A DNA stretch of 46,334 nt from Candidatus Gottesmanbacteria bacterium (GCA_903821745.1 CAIJMI010000002.1:1-46334); one strand, 5' to 3'. Shown: positions 32,063 to 40,336, counted from the stretch's first letter. The notes: generated by a model not told the origin, from the sequence alone. Made by a program: numbers and translations.

Positions 32063-33318
32063 GTGACACAAATAATGATATAGCGGTGGAAGCAATTAAA
32101 AAAAAGCTGCTTGGAAAAAAATTAACCTATCGGGAGATATTGTCCATTATGGATGAAATATCCCATGAACGGTTAGGACCGGTTTTAACTACGTATTTTA
32201 CTGCAGCAGGATTTAAAGAAGGGTTTTCTCCTGAAGAATTATATTTTATGACCAAGGCAATGGTGGACACCGGAGAAAAGCTGCATTTTAAAGGCATCGT
32301 TGCGGATAAGCATAGTACCGGTGGTGTTGCTGGAACCCGGACAACCATGATTTTGGTTCCGATTGTTGCAGCCGCCGGATTTTTAATCCCAAAAAATTCA
32401 ACGCGCGCAATTACTGCTCCTGCAGGAACTGCAGACACGATGGAGGTCGTAGCTCCAGTTACATTTGATGCCCCGCAAATACAAAAAATTGTGCACGATG
32501 TTGGCGGATGTATTGTGTGGGGAGGACATTTAGGACTGGCACCAGCAGATGATGTGATTATTGAAATTGAACAACCGCTTGCATTTGAATCATTTGATAA
32601 AGTGATCGTATCTATTATGGCAAAAAAAATTGCCGTTGGCGCTACACATATCGTCATCGATATTCCAGTCGGACCCACGATGAAGATTCAGCATTTTGCT
32701 GATGCAGAAGCCATCGGGAAAAAATTCACGTACCTAGCAAAAAAATTTGACATGAATATTGTTATCGATATTAATGAAACCTACCAAAACGCAGGGTTTG
32801 GTGTCGGACCGGTTCTTGAAGCGCACGATGTGTTTGAAGTGTTGGAACAACAATCTTGCCGTTCGCTAACACTTGAAGCAAAAGCATTGCGGTTGTCAGG
32901 AAAACTTTTAAATCTTTGTATTGCAGACACTCCGAAGATGAAAGGAATAAATGGAGAAGAACTTGCAAAAGAGCTGTTAATATCGGGAAAAGCATTGGCA
33001 AAAATGCGTGAAATTATCCGGGCGCAGGGCGGAAATCCCGATGTGGAAAGTGTCGATTTGGTGGCAGGAAAAGAACAATTTGAATTTCCGGCACCCAAAA
33101 AAGGAAGAATAACAAAGATAGATAATAAAGAAATTAGTATGATCTGTCGAATCTTAGGTTGTCCCACAGATAAGAAGGCTGGAATGTTTTTGAACCGAAA
33201 ACTTGAAGAACATGTGGATAAAGGTGATATACTATGCACATTGTATAGTCAGGATGCATACAGGTTAAAAGAAGCAGTAGAAACAATAAAGCACATTCCG
33301 ATTTATACAATCGACTAA
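32059..33318 (+). CDS. Thymidine/AMP phosphorylase family enzyme
   Basis: This 419-aa protein has the nucleoside phosphorylase helical domain (LTYREILSIMDEI), phosphate-binding KHSTGGVAGTRTTMILVPIV, and PKNSTRAITAPAGTADTMEV. These blocks look more like archaeal-type AMP phosphorylase than bacterial DeoA (KHSTGGVGD, GHTGGTLDKLE). The N-terminal extra domain of about 80 residues in AMP phosphorylase is missing. AMP phosphorylase feeds ribose-1,5-bisphosphate to RuBisCO in some CPR genomes; neither partner gene is here. The ATG at 32059 overlaps the sortase stop (ATGA). The substrate cannot be decided from sequence. Confidence 0.85.
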   Translation: MSDTNNDIAVEAIKKKLLGKKLTYREILSIMDEISHERLGPVLTTYFTAAGFKEGFSPEELYFMTKAMVDTGEKLHFKGIVADKHSTGGVAGTRTTMILVPIVAAAGFLIPKNSTRAITAPAGTADTMEVVAPVTFDAPQIQKIVHDVGGCIVWGGHLGLAPADDVIIEIEQPLAFESFDKVIVSIMAKKIAVGATHIVIDIPVGPTMKIQHFADAEAIGKKFTYLAKKFDMNIVIDINETYQNAGFGVGPVLEAHDVFEVLEQQSCRSLTLEAKALRLSGKLLNLCIADTPKMKGINGEELAKELLISGKALAKMREIIRAQGGNPDVESVDLVAGKEQFEFPAPKKGRITKIDNKEISMICRILGCPTDKKAGMFLNRKLEEHVDKGDILCTLYSQDAYRLKEAVETIKHIPIYTID

Positions 33319-33323
33319 TACGT

Positions 33324-33515
33324 ATGTTTAAAAATATCATTGGACCGGTACAAGCATGGCTTCTCTCTCAGGGAAAGTGTGTGGGGTGTGGGAAAGAACT
33401 ATCCAAACCGCAGGGGCAAGGATATATTCAGGTCACGTGTGAATGCGGTCGTATTTATATGTACGACGCAGGTGCAAACAAATATAGGAGAGCAACACTC
33501 GATGAAGTCAAATAA
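33324..33515 (+). CDS. Small zinc-ribbon protein
   Basis: This 63-aa protein carries CVGC (Cys19, Cys22) and CEC (Cys39, Cys41), a likely single zinc ribbon, with Tyr/Gly-rich strands between the pairs. It starts 5 nt after the phosphorylase stop and overlaps the mltG start by 14 nt, which supports expression within the operon. No known family comes to mind; nucleic acid or protein binding is possible. Confidence 0.65.
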   Translation: MFKNIIGPVQAWLLSQGKCVGCGKELSKPQGQGYIQVTCECGRIYMYDAGANKYRRATLDEVK

Positions 33516-34482
33516 TACATTCATGACCCGTGTCTTTATTTTCTGTGCAGTGCTGCTGTTTGCAATAGCAGGGGGTCTTTCCTGGTGGAAAAATGCGATG
33601 GGTCCAGTTGATGAAAAAGATACAACTCCCGTAAGCTTCGTTGTTCCAAGCGGTCAAGGAACCAAAGAAATATCAAAGCGTTTAGCAACCGTTGGGTTAG
33701 TGAGAAGTCAAATCGGATTTTATATTCTTGTTCGTTTTTTTAATATCAACGGACAGATACAGGCAGGCGATTTCAGGCTCAATAAAGCAATGGATGCTAG
33801 AACCATTGCCAAAGAATTAACGCGCGGCATGATGGATGTGTGGGTGACCATTCCTGAAGGTTGGCGGGATGAAGAAATCGCAACAACCATCGCAAAAGAT
33901 TTAAATATTCCAGAAAAAGAATTTTTATCTTTGGCAAAAGAAGGGTACATGTTTCCAGACACCTATTCCATTCCCCAGGATGCAACAACGGGTGCAATTG
34001 TGAAGTTGTTACAGGACACGTTTTATCAAAAGGTAACGCCTCAGATGATTGCTGATGCTAAAAAAGCAGGTCTTTCTCTCCAATCGGTTGTTACAATCGC
34101 TTCCCTTGTAGAACGGGAAGGAAAAACGAGTCAGGATCGTCCGGTGATAGCGGGAATTTTGTTAAATAGACTGAATCAGGATTGGCCGCTTCAGGTTGAT
34201 GCAACACTACAATATATTTTAGGATATCAGGTAAAAGATAAAACCTGGTGGAAAAAAGAATTAACAGAAGAAGATAAGGCAATTGAATCTCCATACAATA
34301 CCTATAAATATGCTGGACTTCCACCAACGCCAATTGCAAATCCCGGAATCGAAGCTATAAAAGCCGTCATTTATCCGACAAAGACGGAGTATATGTTCTA
34401 TATTCACGACAAAGCTGGTGGAGCGCACTACGCAAAAACAATCGAAGAACATGAAAAAAATGTTGCAAACTATTTACGGTAA
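33502..34482 (+). CDS. mltG: Endolytic transglycosylase MltG (first copy)
   Basis: This 326-aa protein has an N-terminal TM helix (about 9-26), a LysM-like subdomain (VSFVVPSGQGTKEISKRLAT), and the YceG domain: YMFPDTYSIP, VVTIASLVEREGK with the catalytic Glu, AGILLNRL, LQVDATLQYILG, SPYNTYKYAGLPPTPIANPG. MltG cuts nascent glycan strands and sets their length. AGGAGAG upstream supports the ATG at 33502 within the zinc-ribbon gene end. A second, divergent copy lies at 38982-39947. Confidence 0.93.
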   Translation: MKSNNTFMTRVFIFCAVLLFAIAGGLSWWKNAMGPVDEKDTTPVSFVVPSGQGTKEISKRLATVGLVRSQIGFYILVRFFNINGQIQAGDFRLNKAMDARTIAKELTRGMMDVWVTIPEGWRDEEIATTIAKDLNIPEKEFLSLAKEGYMFPDTYSIPQDATTGAIVKLLQDTFYQKVTPQMIADAKKAGLSLQSVVTIASLVEREGKTSQDRPVIAGILLNRLNQDWPLQVDATLQYILGYQVKDKTWWKKELTEEDKAIESPYNTYKYAGLPPTPIANPGIEAIKAVIYPTKTEYMFYIHDKAGGAHYAKTIEEHEKNVANYLR

Positions 34483-34485
34483 GAC

Positions 34486-36171
34486 ATGAAACGATTGGTT
34501 TCTCGCATTCCACTTTTCTTTCTGTATTTTTTTGTTGTTTTCCAATCCGTCAAGGCAGAAAATGTTGCAACATTCCAAACAACGATTGCTGTTGCAAGTG
34601 ATAGCTCCATGGTGGTGCAGGAAAAAATTCTGTACGATTTTGGTTCTCTATATCGTCATGGTATATACCGGAGTATTCCATATACAAAAACGAATACGGA
34701 TAACGTGGTATATAAATTAGGAATTGATCAAATAACAGTCCGTGATGATCAAGATCGTGCATACCCCTTTACCAAAAGTACCACAAACGGATATGTAAAA
34801 CTACAAATTGGTGATGCAAATAAAACCATAACAGGAATGCATCAATATAGAATTGGATATATGGTAAACGGTGCGTTTGTTCCGTTTTCTGATCATGATG
34901 AACTCTACTGGAATATTACCGGGAATGAATGGGAGGTCTCTATTGAAAAAACAAAAGCAACAATTTTACTTCCATTTGTTACGGCAAAGGAAAATATGCA
35001 GCTGGCCTGTTTTACCGGAGTAAAAGGAAGTACGGTATCAGATTGTCATATGACATATGATAACGGTGAAGTAATCGTTTCAACAACAGATGTGTTGGAA
35101 GTAGGAGAAGGGTTAACAGTGGTAATTGGATTTCCAAAAGGGCTCATGACTATAACGGAAGCAAAAAAGGTAAATACGTGGTTTTCCGATCTTATCGTTA
35201 AAATTGTTGCCTTTTTATCCGTTTGTTTAGCAATTATTTGGTATCTTGGATTACCGATTTGGATTATCGTGCATTGGATAAAAACAGGACGTGATCCAAA
35301 AGGAACCATTGGACAGGCGCATGTATGGTTTGATGTTCCAAAGACCGTTAAAGGTCGAGGATTAACACCGGGGGAAACGGGAACGCTGGTCGATGAGACA
35401 GTTGATATGAAGGATATTACGGCAACTTTTATTGACCTTGCGCGTAGGGGATATATAAAAATAATTGAAACCAAGAAGAATGATTTTTCCCTCGAACAAT
35501 TAAAAACATCGATCAAAGGAGATGTGTTACAGCCATTTGAAAAAACTTTATTGACCGGCGTGTTCCCAGGAACAACGTATACGATTCGGTTGAAAGATAC
35601 AAATTTCAGTTCAGTTGGTCAGGACATTAAAAATAAACTGTATGATGCAGTTGTTGATGAAGGGTTTTTTGCAAAAAATCCACAAAAAACAAGAACCATT
35701 TATACGGTGATTGCAGGTGTTGCTTTGTTTACCGGGAATATTGGGCTTGCCATTATTGCCTTCTTTTTTGGGCGGAAAATGCCAAAAAAGACGGTTGAAG
35801 GAGTCAATGTGGCAAATGTTGCAGGTGCCTTAAAAGGATTTATTGTGTCGCAGGACCGGCAGTACGCCTATCAGGCAAAAAAACAGATTTTCTTTGAAAA
35901 ATTCTTACCGTTTGCTGTTGTATTCGGCGTTGAAAAAATTTGGGCTGAGCGGTTTAAAGATTTGAATATTTCTCGGCCTGGTTGGTACGACACCTATGAT
36001 AATCGGGCATTTAACACCATGATTTTCATGAATAGCTTCGGTCACGGGTTTTCTTCCAGTGTGACCACGGCAGCTACTCCAACACGTTCATCATCCGGTT
36101 TTTCCTCAGGATTCGGGGGAGGCGGATTCTCCGGTGGAGGCGGTGGTGGAGGCGGTGGCGGAAGTTGGTAG
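34486..36171 (+). CDS. DUF2207-like membrane protein with poly-Gly C-terminus
   Basis: This 561-aa protein has an N-terminal signal peptide (FFLYFFVVFQSVKAEN), a large extracytoplasmic beta domain (SSMVVQEKILYDFGSLYRHG, then IYRSIPY), a TM pair near residues 235-265 and another near 405-425, cytoplasmic segments, and a C-terminus ending GGGGGGGGGGSW. This is the layout of the DUF2207 (YgaE-like) family. It starts 3 nt after mltG. The function of the family is not established; the position beside mltG and a sortase suggests an envelope role. Confidence 0.82.
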   Translation: MKRLVSRIPLFFLYFFVVFQSVKAENVATFQTTIAVASDSSMVVQEKILYDFGSLYRHGIYRSIPYTKTNTDNVVYKLGIDQITVRDDQDRAYPFTKSTTNGYVKLQIGDANKTITGMHQYRIGYMVNGAFVPFSDHDELYWNITGNEWEVSIEKTKATILLPFVTAKENMQLACFTGVKGSTVSDCHMTYDNGEVIVSTTDVLEVGEGLTVVIGFPKGLMTITEAKKVNTWFSDLIVKIVAFLSVCLAIIWYLGLPIWIIVHWIKTGRDPKGTIGQAHVWFDVPKTVKGRGLTPGETGTLVDETVDMKDITATFIDLARRGYIKIIETKKNDFSLEQLKTSIKGDVLQPFEKTLLTGVFPGTTYTIRLKDTNFSSVGQDIKNKLYDAVVDEGFFAKNPQKTRTIYTVIAGVALFTGNIGLAIIAFFFGRKMPKKTVEGVNVANVAGALKGFIVSQDRQYAYQAKKQIFFEKFLPFAVVFGVEKIWAERFKDLNISRPGWYDTYDNRAFNTMIFMNSFGHGFSSSVTTAATPTRSSSGFSSGFGGGGFSGGGGGGGGGGSW

Positions 36172-36194
36172 TCGCGTTTGGACCGTAAATAACG

Positions 36195-36200
36195 TATAAT
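36195..36200 (+). promoter_or_regulatory. -10 box of the CDGSH gene
   Basis: TATAAT lies 26 nt upstream of the ATG at 36227. The leader also holds GAAAGGA about 6 nt before the ATG, a Shine-Dalgarno-like site. No clear -35 is seen. Confidence 0.5.
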
Positions 36201-36226
36201 GGTCAGTTGTATACGAAAGGAAAAAT

Positions 36227-36475
36227 ATGGCACGAATAGTTAAAAAAACAGCACAACAACCACATATCCTTGCTCCGACCGATCAGCCGGTGAAGATTTG
36301 TATGTGTGGATTATCAAAAAATCAGCCATTCTGTGATGGGTCACATTTGAAAACGCAGGATGAAAACAAAGACAAAACGTATAAATATAGCGACGATGGA
36401 TCGCGGAAGGAGGTGTGCGGGTGTTGCAGCGATGAAACAGGCGACTGCGAGTGCAAAGACTGTCAGTGTAAGTAA
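36227..36475 (+). CDS. CDGSH iron-sulfur protein with Cys-rich tail
   Basis: This 82-aa protein contains CMCGLSKNQPFCDGSH, an exact match to the CDGSH pattern C-X-C-X2-S-X3-P-X-C-D-G-S-H; Cys25, Cys27, Cys36 and His40 are the expected 2Fe-2S ligands. After a charged stretch, the C-terminus has seven more cysteines in CXC/CXXC spacing (CGCCSDETGDCECKDCQCK), resembling a small metallothionein. CDGSH proteins are redox or cluster-transfer proteins. The extra tail is unusual and could bind a second metal. Confidence 0.88.
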   Translation: MARIVKKTAQQPHILAPTDQPVKICMCGLSKNQPFCDGSHLKTQDENKDKTYKYSDDGSRKEVCGCCSDETGDCECKDCQCK

Positions 36476-36509
36476 AGTAATAAAATTTTTATAGAAAGAA
36501 AAAATTAGT

Positions 36510-36893
36510 ATGAAATTGTTTGTAGGAAGTTTATCATATAGTACAACAGATCAAGCACTTCGGGATGCATTTGCTCAGGCAGGAACAGTTGTTTCTGCAA
36601 CGATCATCATGGATAAATTCTCAGGACGATCCAAGGGATTTGGATTTGTTGAGATGAGTTCAGATGAGGAAGCAAAGAAAGCAATTGAACTCTTGAACGG
36701 CAAAGAACTTGACGGACGAACCTTAATCGTTAACGAAGCACGCCCAATGGTTCCACGAGAACAACGCCCAGGTGGTGGATTCGGTGGTGGACGTGGTGGA
36801 TTCGGTGGAGGACACGGTGGATTCGGTGGCGGACACGGTGGCCGAGGTGGCGATCGTGGCGGACGCGATGATCGTGGCGGACGCGATTGGTAA
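36510..36893 (+). CDS. RRM RNA-binding protein with Gly-rich tail
   Basis: This 127-aa protein has a single RRM: RNP2 LFVGSLSY at the N-terminus and RNP1 SKGFGFVEM near residue 50. From about residue 88 it consists of tandem GGFGGGHG-type repeats ending in RGGDRGG and RDDRGGRDW. The gene DNA shows the repeats as near-identical 24-nt units. Such RRM-Gly proteins occur in cyanobacteria and many CPR bacteria, often as cold or stress RNA chaperones. It is 34 nt after the CDGSH gene. Confidence 0.92.
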   Translation: MKLFVGSLSYSTTDQALRDAFAQAGTVVSATIIMDKFSGRSKGFGFVEMSSDEEAKKAIELLNGKELDGRTLIVNEARPMVPREQRPGGGFGGGRGGFGGGHGGFGGGHGGRGGDRGGRDDRGGRDW

Positions 36894-36938
36894 GAGATTT
36901 TCTCTTACTGTAAATAAAAATAGGTACATGGGTAGTGT

Positions 36939-37112
36939 ATGAAAAAACCAATACTACTTATTTTGATAGGTGCAATGATATTGGCGGCTATCATAATTGG
37001 TTTTTTGTTTTTGCGAGGAAATGAGGATGATTGGATATGTGTGCAAGGAAAGTGGGTAGCACATGGTCATCCTTCTTCGGCTCAACCCACATTAGGATGT
37101 GCGGAAGAGTAA
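36939..37112 (+). CDS. Tiny TM protein with W-C-x-x-G-x-W-V motif (copy 1)
   Basis: A 57-aa reading frame: MKKPILLILIGAMILAAIII forms a TM helix, then a short exported domain DDWICVQGKWVAHGHPSS ending in LGCAEE. It is too short for most gene callers. The next gene encodes the same layout (DTWVCEDGQLVQKGKP, ending YVC), so the two are paralogues sharing W-[IV]-C-x-x-G-x-x-V-x-x-G-x-P-x(4)-P-x-x-x-C. This conservation supports that it is real. The two Cys may form a disulfide outside the cell. Confidence 0.7.
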   Translation: MKKPILLILIGAMILAAIIIGFLFLRGNEDDWICVQGKWVAHGHPSSAQPTLGCAEE

Positions 37113-37160
37113 ACGACCATATTTGTTGACAAAAACTACACTACCCATTGCCGAACTATT

Positions 37161-37364
37161 ATGCAAAGAGCTATTCTTCTCATTTTTGGTGCAGCCCTCG
37201 CAGTTGGACTATTTGTTGTTGCTACACGTTCCATGAATGGTCAAGACACGTGGGTTTGTGAGGATGGTCAATTAGTTCAAAAAGGGAAACCGTTGTTTCC
37301 AAAACCCACATATGTTTGTCCGACCATAACACCCACATTAATTCTTGTGCCCGCACAAAAATAA
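37161..37364 (+). CDS. Tiny TM protein with W-C-x-x-G motif (copy 2)
   Basis: A 67-aa protein: an N-terminal TM helix (AILLIFGAALAVGLFVVATR), then DTWVCEDGQLVQKGKPLF, PKPTYVC and a Pro/Thr-rich end. It shares the Trp-Cys...Gly...Gly-x-Pro...Cys pattern with the 57-aa protein just upstream. A TTGACA at 37126-37131 may be a -35 box, but no matching -10 is evident. It ends 2 nt before the rlmN start. Function is unknown. Confidence 0.72.
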   Translation: MQRAILLIFGAALAVGLFVVATRSMNGQDTWVCEDGQLVQKGKPLFPKPTYVCPTITPTLILVPAQK

Positions 37365-37366
37365 AC

Positions 37367-38371
37367 ATGATTGAGAATTTCGTTCATATCCATTCCCTTC
37401 CTTCATACCGGGTAAAACAATTTAATGTCGCCTATTACCAGGAGCTTATTGGTTCATATGATGATCTTTTGACGTGGCCTAAAGATTTGCGACTGCAACT
37501 TCAGAAAGCATTGCGATTTACATCACTTCGTGAAATAAAACGGGCTGTCTCTTTGCATCATGATACAGAAAAAATATTATTTGAACGGATTTCAGACAAC
37601 AAACGGTTTGAAACAGTACTCATGCGTCATGCTGATGGAAGAAATACGGTGTGTGTGAGTTGTATGATCGGGTGTCCCGTTGGGTGCATTTTTTGTGCCA
37701 CAGGGCGAATGGGATTTCAAGGGAATCTCACAGCAGAAGAAATCGTTGATCAAGTTTTGTTTTTTTCACGGGTATTAAAGAAAGAAAAACAAACCGTTAC
37801 CAATATTGTCTTTATGGGTATGGGAGAACCATTATTGAATTTAAATAATGTCCTGGATGCAATATCTATATTCACAGATCCAAAAAAAATGGGAATGAGT
37901 GAACGGCGGATAACCGTTTCAACGTCAGGACATACGGATAATTTAAAAAAATTATTAGTTCATGGATATGCGGGACGATTGGCATTAAGTCTTCATGCTC
38001 CAAATCAAAAACTTCGAGAACAGTTAATGCCGATCGCAAAAAAATTTCCTCTAGATGATCTCCTGGGAGTATTGCAATCGCATGCAGAAAAAACAAATAA
38101 ACGGGTGAGTTTTGAATACACCCTTATCAATGGCGTGAACGATACGCGAAAGAATGCAGAAGAACTTGCATCTCTCCTTCGTCATCGGTTAACGCACGTT
38201 AATCTTATTCCATTTAATCCGATTTTAGGTCTTTCATTGAAACGTTCAACAGTTGAAGCAATTCAAAATTTCTCACGGGTGCTAACAAATAAACATGTTC
38301 ATCATACGGTTCGGGTTACCATGGGAGATGATATTGCTGCTGCATGCGGACAGCTCGCAGGCAAGATATAA
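37367..38371 (+). CDS. rlmN: 23S rRNA/tRNA adenine C2-methyltransferase RlmN
   Basis: This 334-aa radical SAM enzyme has the cluster motif C103-x3-C107-x2-C110 (GCPVGCIFCATGRMGF), FMGMGEPLLN, RRITVSTSGH, ALSLHAPNQKLRE, FEYTLINGVND and a C-terminal catalytic Cys327 (AAACGQLAG). RlmN methylates A2503 of 23S rRNA and A37 of some tRNAs. The ATG at 37367 lies 2 nt after the preceding small gene; the longer frame from 37316 lies within that gene and is not family-like. Confidence 0.95.
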   Translation: MIENFVHIHSLPSYRVKQFNVAYYQELIGSYDDLLTWPKDLRLQLQKALRFTSLREIKRAVSLHHDTEKILFERISDNKRFETVLMRHADGRNTVCVSCMIGCPVGCIFCATGRMGFQGNLTAEEIVDQVLFFSRVLKKEKQTVTNIVFMGMGEPLLNLNNVLDAISIFTDPKKMGMSERRITVSTSGHTDNLKKLLVHGYAGRLALSLHAPNQKLREQLMPIAKKFPLDDLLGVLQSHAEKTNKRVSFEYTLINGVNDTRKNAEELASLLRHRLTHVNLIPFNPILGLSLKRSTVEAIQNFSRVLTNKHVHHTVRVTMGDDIAAACGQLAGKI

Positions 38372-38372
38372 T
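38367..38372 (+). promoter_or_regulatory. -10 box of the MazG-like gene
   Basis: TATAAT overlaps the rlmN stop codon and ends 6 nt before the ATG at 38379, predicting a leaderless mRNA. A second overlapping TATAAT (38372-38377) is too close to the ATG to serve. Confidence 0.5.
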
Positions 38373-38378
38373 ATAATT

Positions 38379-38693
38379 ATGACCGATTTAAAAATACTGC
38401 AGGAACGAGTAAAAAAATTTCATAAGGAACGGTTCTGGTCGCATCATCCGAAAGAAATTGCAATTGACGTTGTACTGGAAGCAGCTGAACTTTTGGAACA
38501 TTTTAAATGGAGAAATGGTGCGACCCTCGATCAATATATCAAAGAACATGAAGAAGATATTAAAGATGAATTATCTGATGTACTTCATGCCATCTTGTTG
38601 CTTGCTCAGGAACTGCATATTGATATCATGAATGCATTTGAAAAGAAAATGAAAAAGAATGAAATAAAATATCCGGTACTAAAAAAAGTTTAA
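38379..38693 (+). CDS. MazG-like nucleotide pyrophosphohydrolase
   Basis: This 104-aa all-helical protein has the metal-binding pattern IDVVLEAAELLEHFKW (E-A-A-E) and, later, DIKDELSDVLHAILLLAQEL (E-x-x-D). These are the paired motifs of the MazG/dCTPase (RS21-C6) group, which hydrolyse non-canonical or excess NTPs to NMP and PPi. The start at 38379 is set by family length and by the -10 box just upstream. Substrate preference is unknown. Confidence 0.82.
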   Translation: MTDLKILQERVKKFHKERFWSHHPKEIAIDVVLEAAELLEHFKWRNGATLDQYIKEHEEDIKDELSDVLHAILLLAQELHIDIMNAFEKKMKKNEIKYPVLKKV

Positions 38694-38700
38694 GTAAAAT

Positions 38701-38913
38701 ATGGCGATTCCTGAAGGGGAACGAGTACGGCTTTCTGAACAACTATTTACGTTAGTATGTCCTCAATGTAAAACGCCTATCCAAACGGAATATTCCAAGT
38801 GGGATATACAGCTGTTATCAGAACACGCTAGTGAGGGCGTAGACATATCGTGTAACCATTGTTCACAAGATTTTATTTATACGCCGTCCTCTCACAGTGT
38901 GACGAAAAAATAA
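38701..38913 (+). CDS. Small zinc-ribbon protein
   Basis: A 70-aa protein with CPQC and CNHC pairs about 30 residues apart (VCPQCKTPIQTEY; ISCNHCSQDFIY), a typical treble-clef or zinc-ribbon spacing. It starts 7 nt after the MazG-like gene. The family is not recognised. Confidence 0.62.
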   Translation: MAIPEGERVRLSEQLFTLVCPQCKTPIQTEYSKWDIQLLSEHASEGVDISCNHCSQDFIYTPSSHSVTKK

Positions 38914-38965
38914 AACCAAAGCTTTAGAAGAAGAAAAGGAAAAGAAGCGTGGAAGATTGTGTTAC

Positions 38966-38971
38966 TATAAT
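38966..38971 (+). promoter_or_regulatory. -10 box of the second mltG
   Basis: TATAAT lies 10 nt before the ATG at 38982, predicting a leader of about 3-4 nt. No convincing -35 is present. Confidence 0.5.
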
Positions 38972-38981
38972 GAAATAAATT

Positions 38982-39947
38982 ATGAAACAACTTTTAGTAT
39001 ATCTGCTACGCATTTTGTTCTCCTGCGTTGTGGTTTTAGCAGCAATATATGTGTTGTTTGGGCCCGTGGGGAACAGTGCTGAAATTGTGGTTATTACCAT
39101 TCCTCAGAATATCGAGCATTTTGATATAACAGACGCGCTTGAAAAAGAACATCTTATTAAAAATAGATGGTTGTTTAGTTTTTTTATAATAGGAAAAACG
39201 ATTGAGCCGGGCGGATATCGATTAACAAATTCCATGTGGATGTGGACGATTGCAAAAAAAGTTATGGGAAAACCAGATCTGGTATGGATTACAACGAACG
39301 GTTGTTTACGTCGGGAACAGATTGGAGAAATGATCGGAAAAAAATTAGGATGGAATCAAACCAATCTTGATGCATGGAACAACGTATATAAAAATATGCA
39401 GCCTGAGTATATTGAAGGAGTATATTATCCAGACACCTATTTAATTCCAACAGATGAAACAGGAGCACAGGTGGCACAAAGGTTTATAAATCACTTTAAC
39501 GAAGTGTTTACCCCTTATGCGCAAAAATTTCAGGATGCAAATGTTCGTTGGGTAACAGCACTAAAAATCGCTTCTCTTATTGAACGAGAGGCGGGAGGGG
39601 TGTCAGATATGCCATTGATTGCAGGTATTATCTGGAATCGGTTAGATAAAAATATGTTATTGCAGATTGATGCGACTTTACAATATACCCATGGTAAAAA
39701 TGTTGATGGAAGTTGGTGGGGATCCATTGATCTTTCAGAAAAGAAAAGTGATTCGCCATATAATTCATATTTTGTAAAAGGATTACCGCCGACCCCAATT
39801 TGTAGTCCAGGAATTACGTCAATTGCTGCAGTATTAAATCCTGAACAAACTGATTGTTTATTTTATCTTCATGACAGAAGCGGAAGAATTCATTGTGCAG
39901 TGACATACGAAGAACATAACATAAATATTGAAAAATATTTGAAATAA
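38982..39947 (+). CDS. Endolytic transglycosylase MltG-like (second copy)
   Basis: This 321-aa protein has a TM helix (about 5-27) and a YceG/MltG domain: VYYPDTYLIP, LKIASLIEREAGGVSDMP with the catalytic Glu, AGIIWNRL, LQIDATLQYTHG, SPYNSYFVKGLPPTPICSPG and FYLHDRSGRIHCAVTYEEH. It retains all motifs of the copy at 33502-34482, but the LysM-like N-terminal part is diverged. It is convergent with a minus-strand membrane gene. Two active-looking copies within 6 kb is unusual for a reduced genome. Confidence 0.88.
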   Translation: MKQLLVYLLRILFSCVVVLAAIYVLFGPVGNSAEIVVITIPQNIEHFDITDALEKEHLIKNRWLFSFFIIGKTIEPGGYRLTNSMWMWTIAKKVMGKPDLVWITTNGCLRREQIGEMIGKKLGWNQTNLDAWNNVYKNMQPEYIEGVYYPDTYLIPTDETGAQVAQRFINHFNEVFTPYAQKFQDANVRWVTALKIASLIEREAGGVSDMPLIAGIIWNRLDKNMLLQIDATLQYTHGKNVDGSWWGSIDLSEKKSDSPYNSYFVKGLPPTPICSPGITSIAAVLNPEQTDCLFYLHDRSGRIHCAVTYEEHNINIEKYLK

Positions 39948-39963
39948 TCGACTCAACAAAAAG

Positions 39964-40332
39964 TTAGGTGATTTTTTCCACAATTTTGTCGCTGAGTTTG
40001 TACAACCGCTGGACTCCATTTTCAAGTTTAAAATAATGAACAATATACGCAATAGAAAGAATTAATAAAACGAACGTGAGAATCAAAAATACCAGCATGT
40101 TAATTGCAAAGGTGAAGAAAAAAGAAAGAAGTGTTGCAATGATGGTCGTAATCATAACAAGAAGATGAACCAGTCGTTCATGTTGAAAATAGTGAAGCTT
40201 TCGTTCGTGCATGTCTGTGATTTGTTTCCAATCTGTTTGTTCGTCATTTTTTTTAAGGAGTTCCAGAATCATTGTTTCATGTGCTTGGAGATATGTGATC
40301 ATATGTTTACTATACTCCAACTCTCGTTGCAT
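39964..40332 (-). CDS. Hypothetical membrane protein, two TM helices
   Basis: A 122-aa protein: about 55 mostly charged helical residues, two adjacent TM helices (LVHLLVMITTIIATLLSFFF and NMLVFLILTFVLLILSIAYI) and a short basic C-terminus. The helices form a hairpin with both ends cytoplasmic. I do not recognise the family. It is divergent from the following small genes and its 3' end faces the second mltG. Confidence 0.65.
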   Translation of the reverse strand: MQRELEYSKHMITYLQAHETMILELLKKNDEQTDWKQITDMHERKLHYFQHERLVHLLVMITTIIATLLSFFFTFAINMLVFLILTFVLLILSIAYIVHYFKLENGVQRLYKLSDKIVEKIT

Positions 40333-40336
40333 ACGC

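Noticed and set aside
36760..36890. Tandem DNA repeat that could be a mobile or CRISPR-like array
   Set aside because: The repeats are in-frame Gly-rich codons at the end of the RRM gene with no spacers; this is a protein low-complexity tail.
37316..37366. Longer rlmN start
   Set aside because: It lies inside the upstream small gene; the ATG at 37367 fits the family and the gene spacing.
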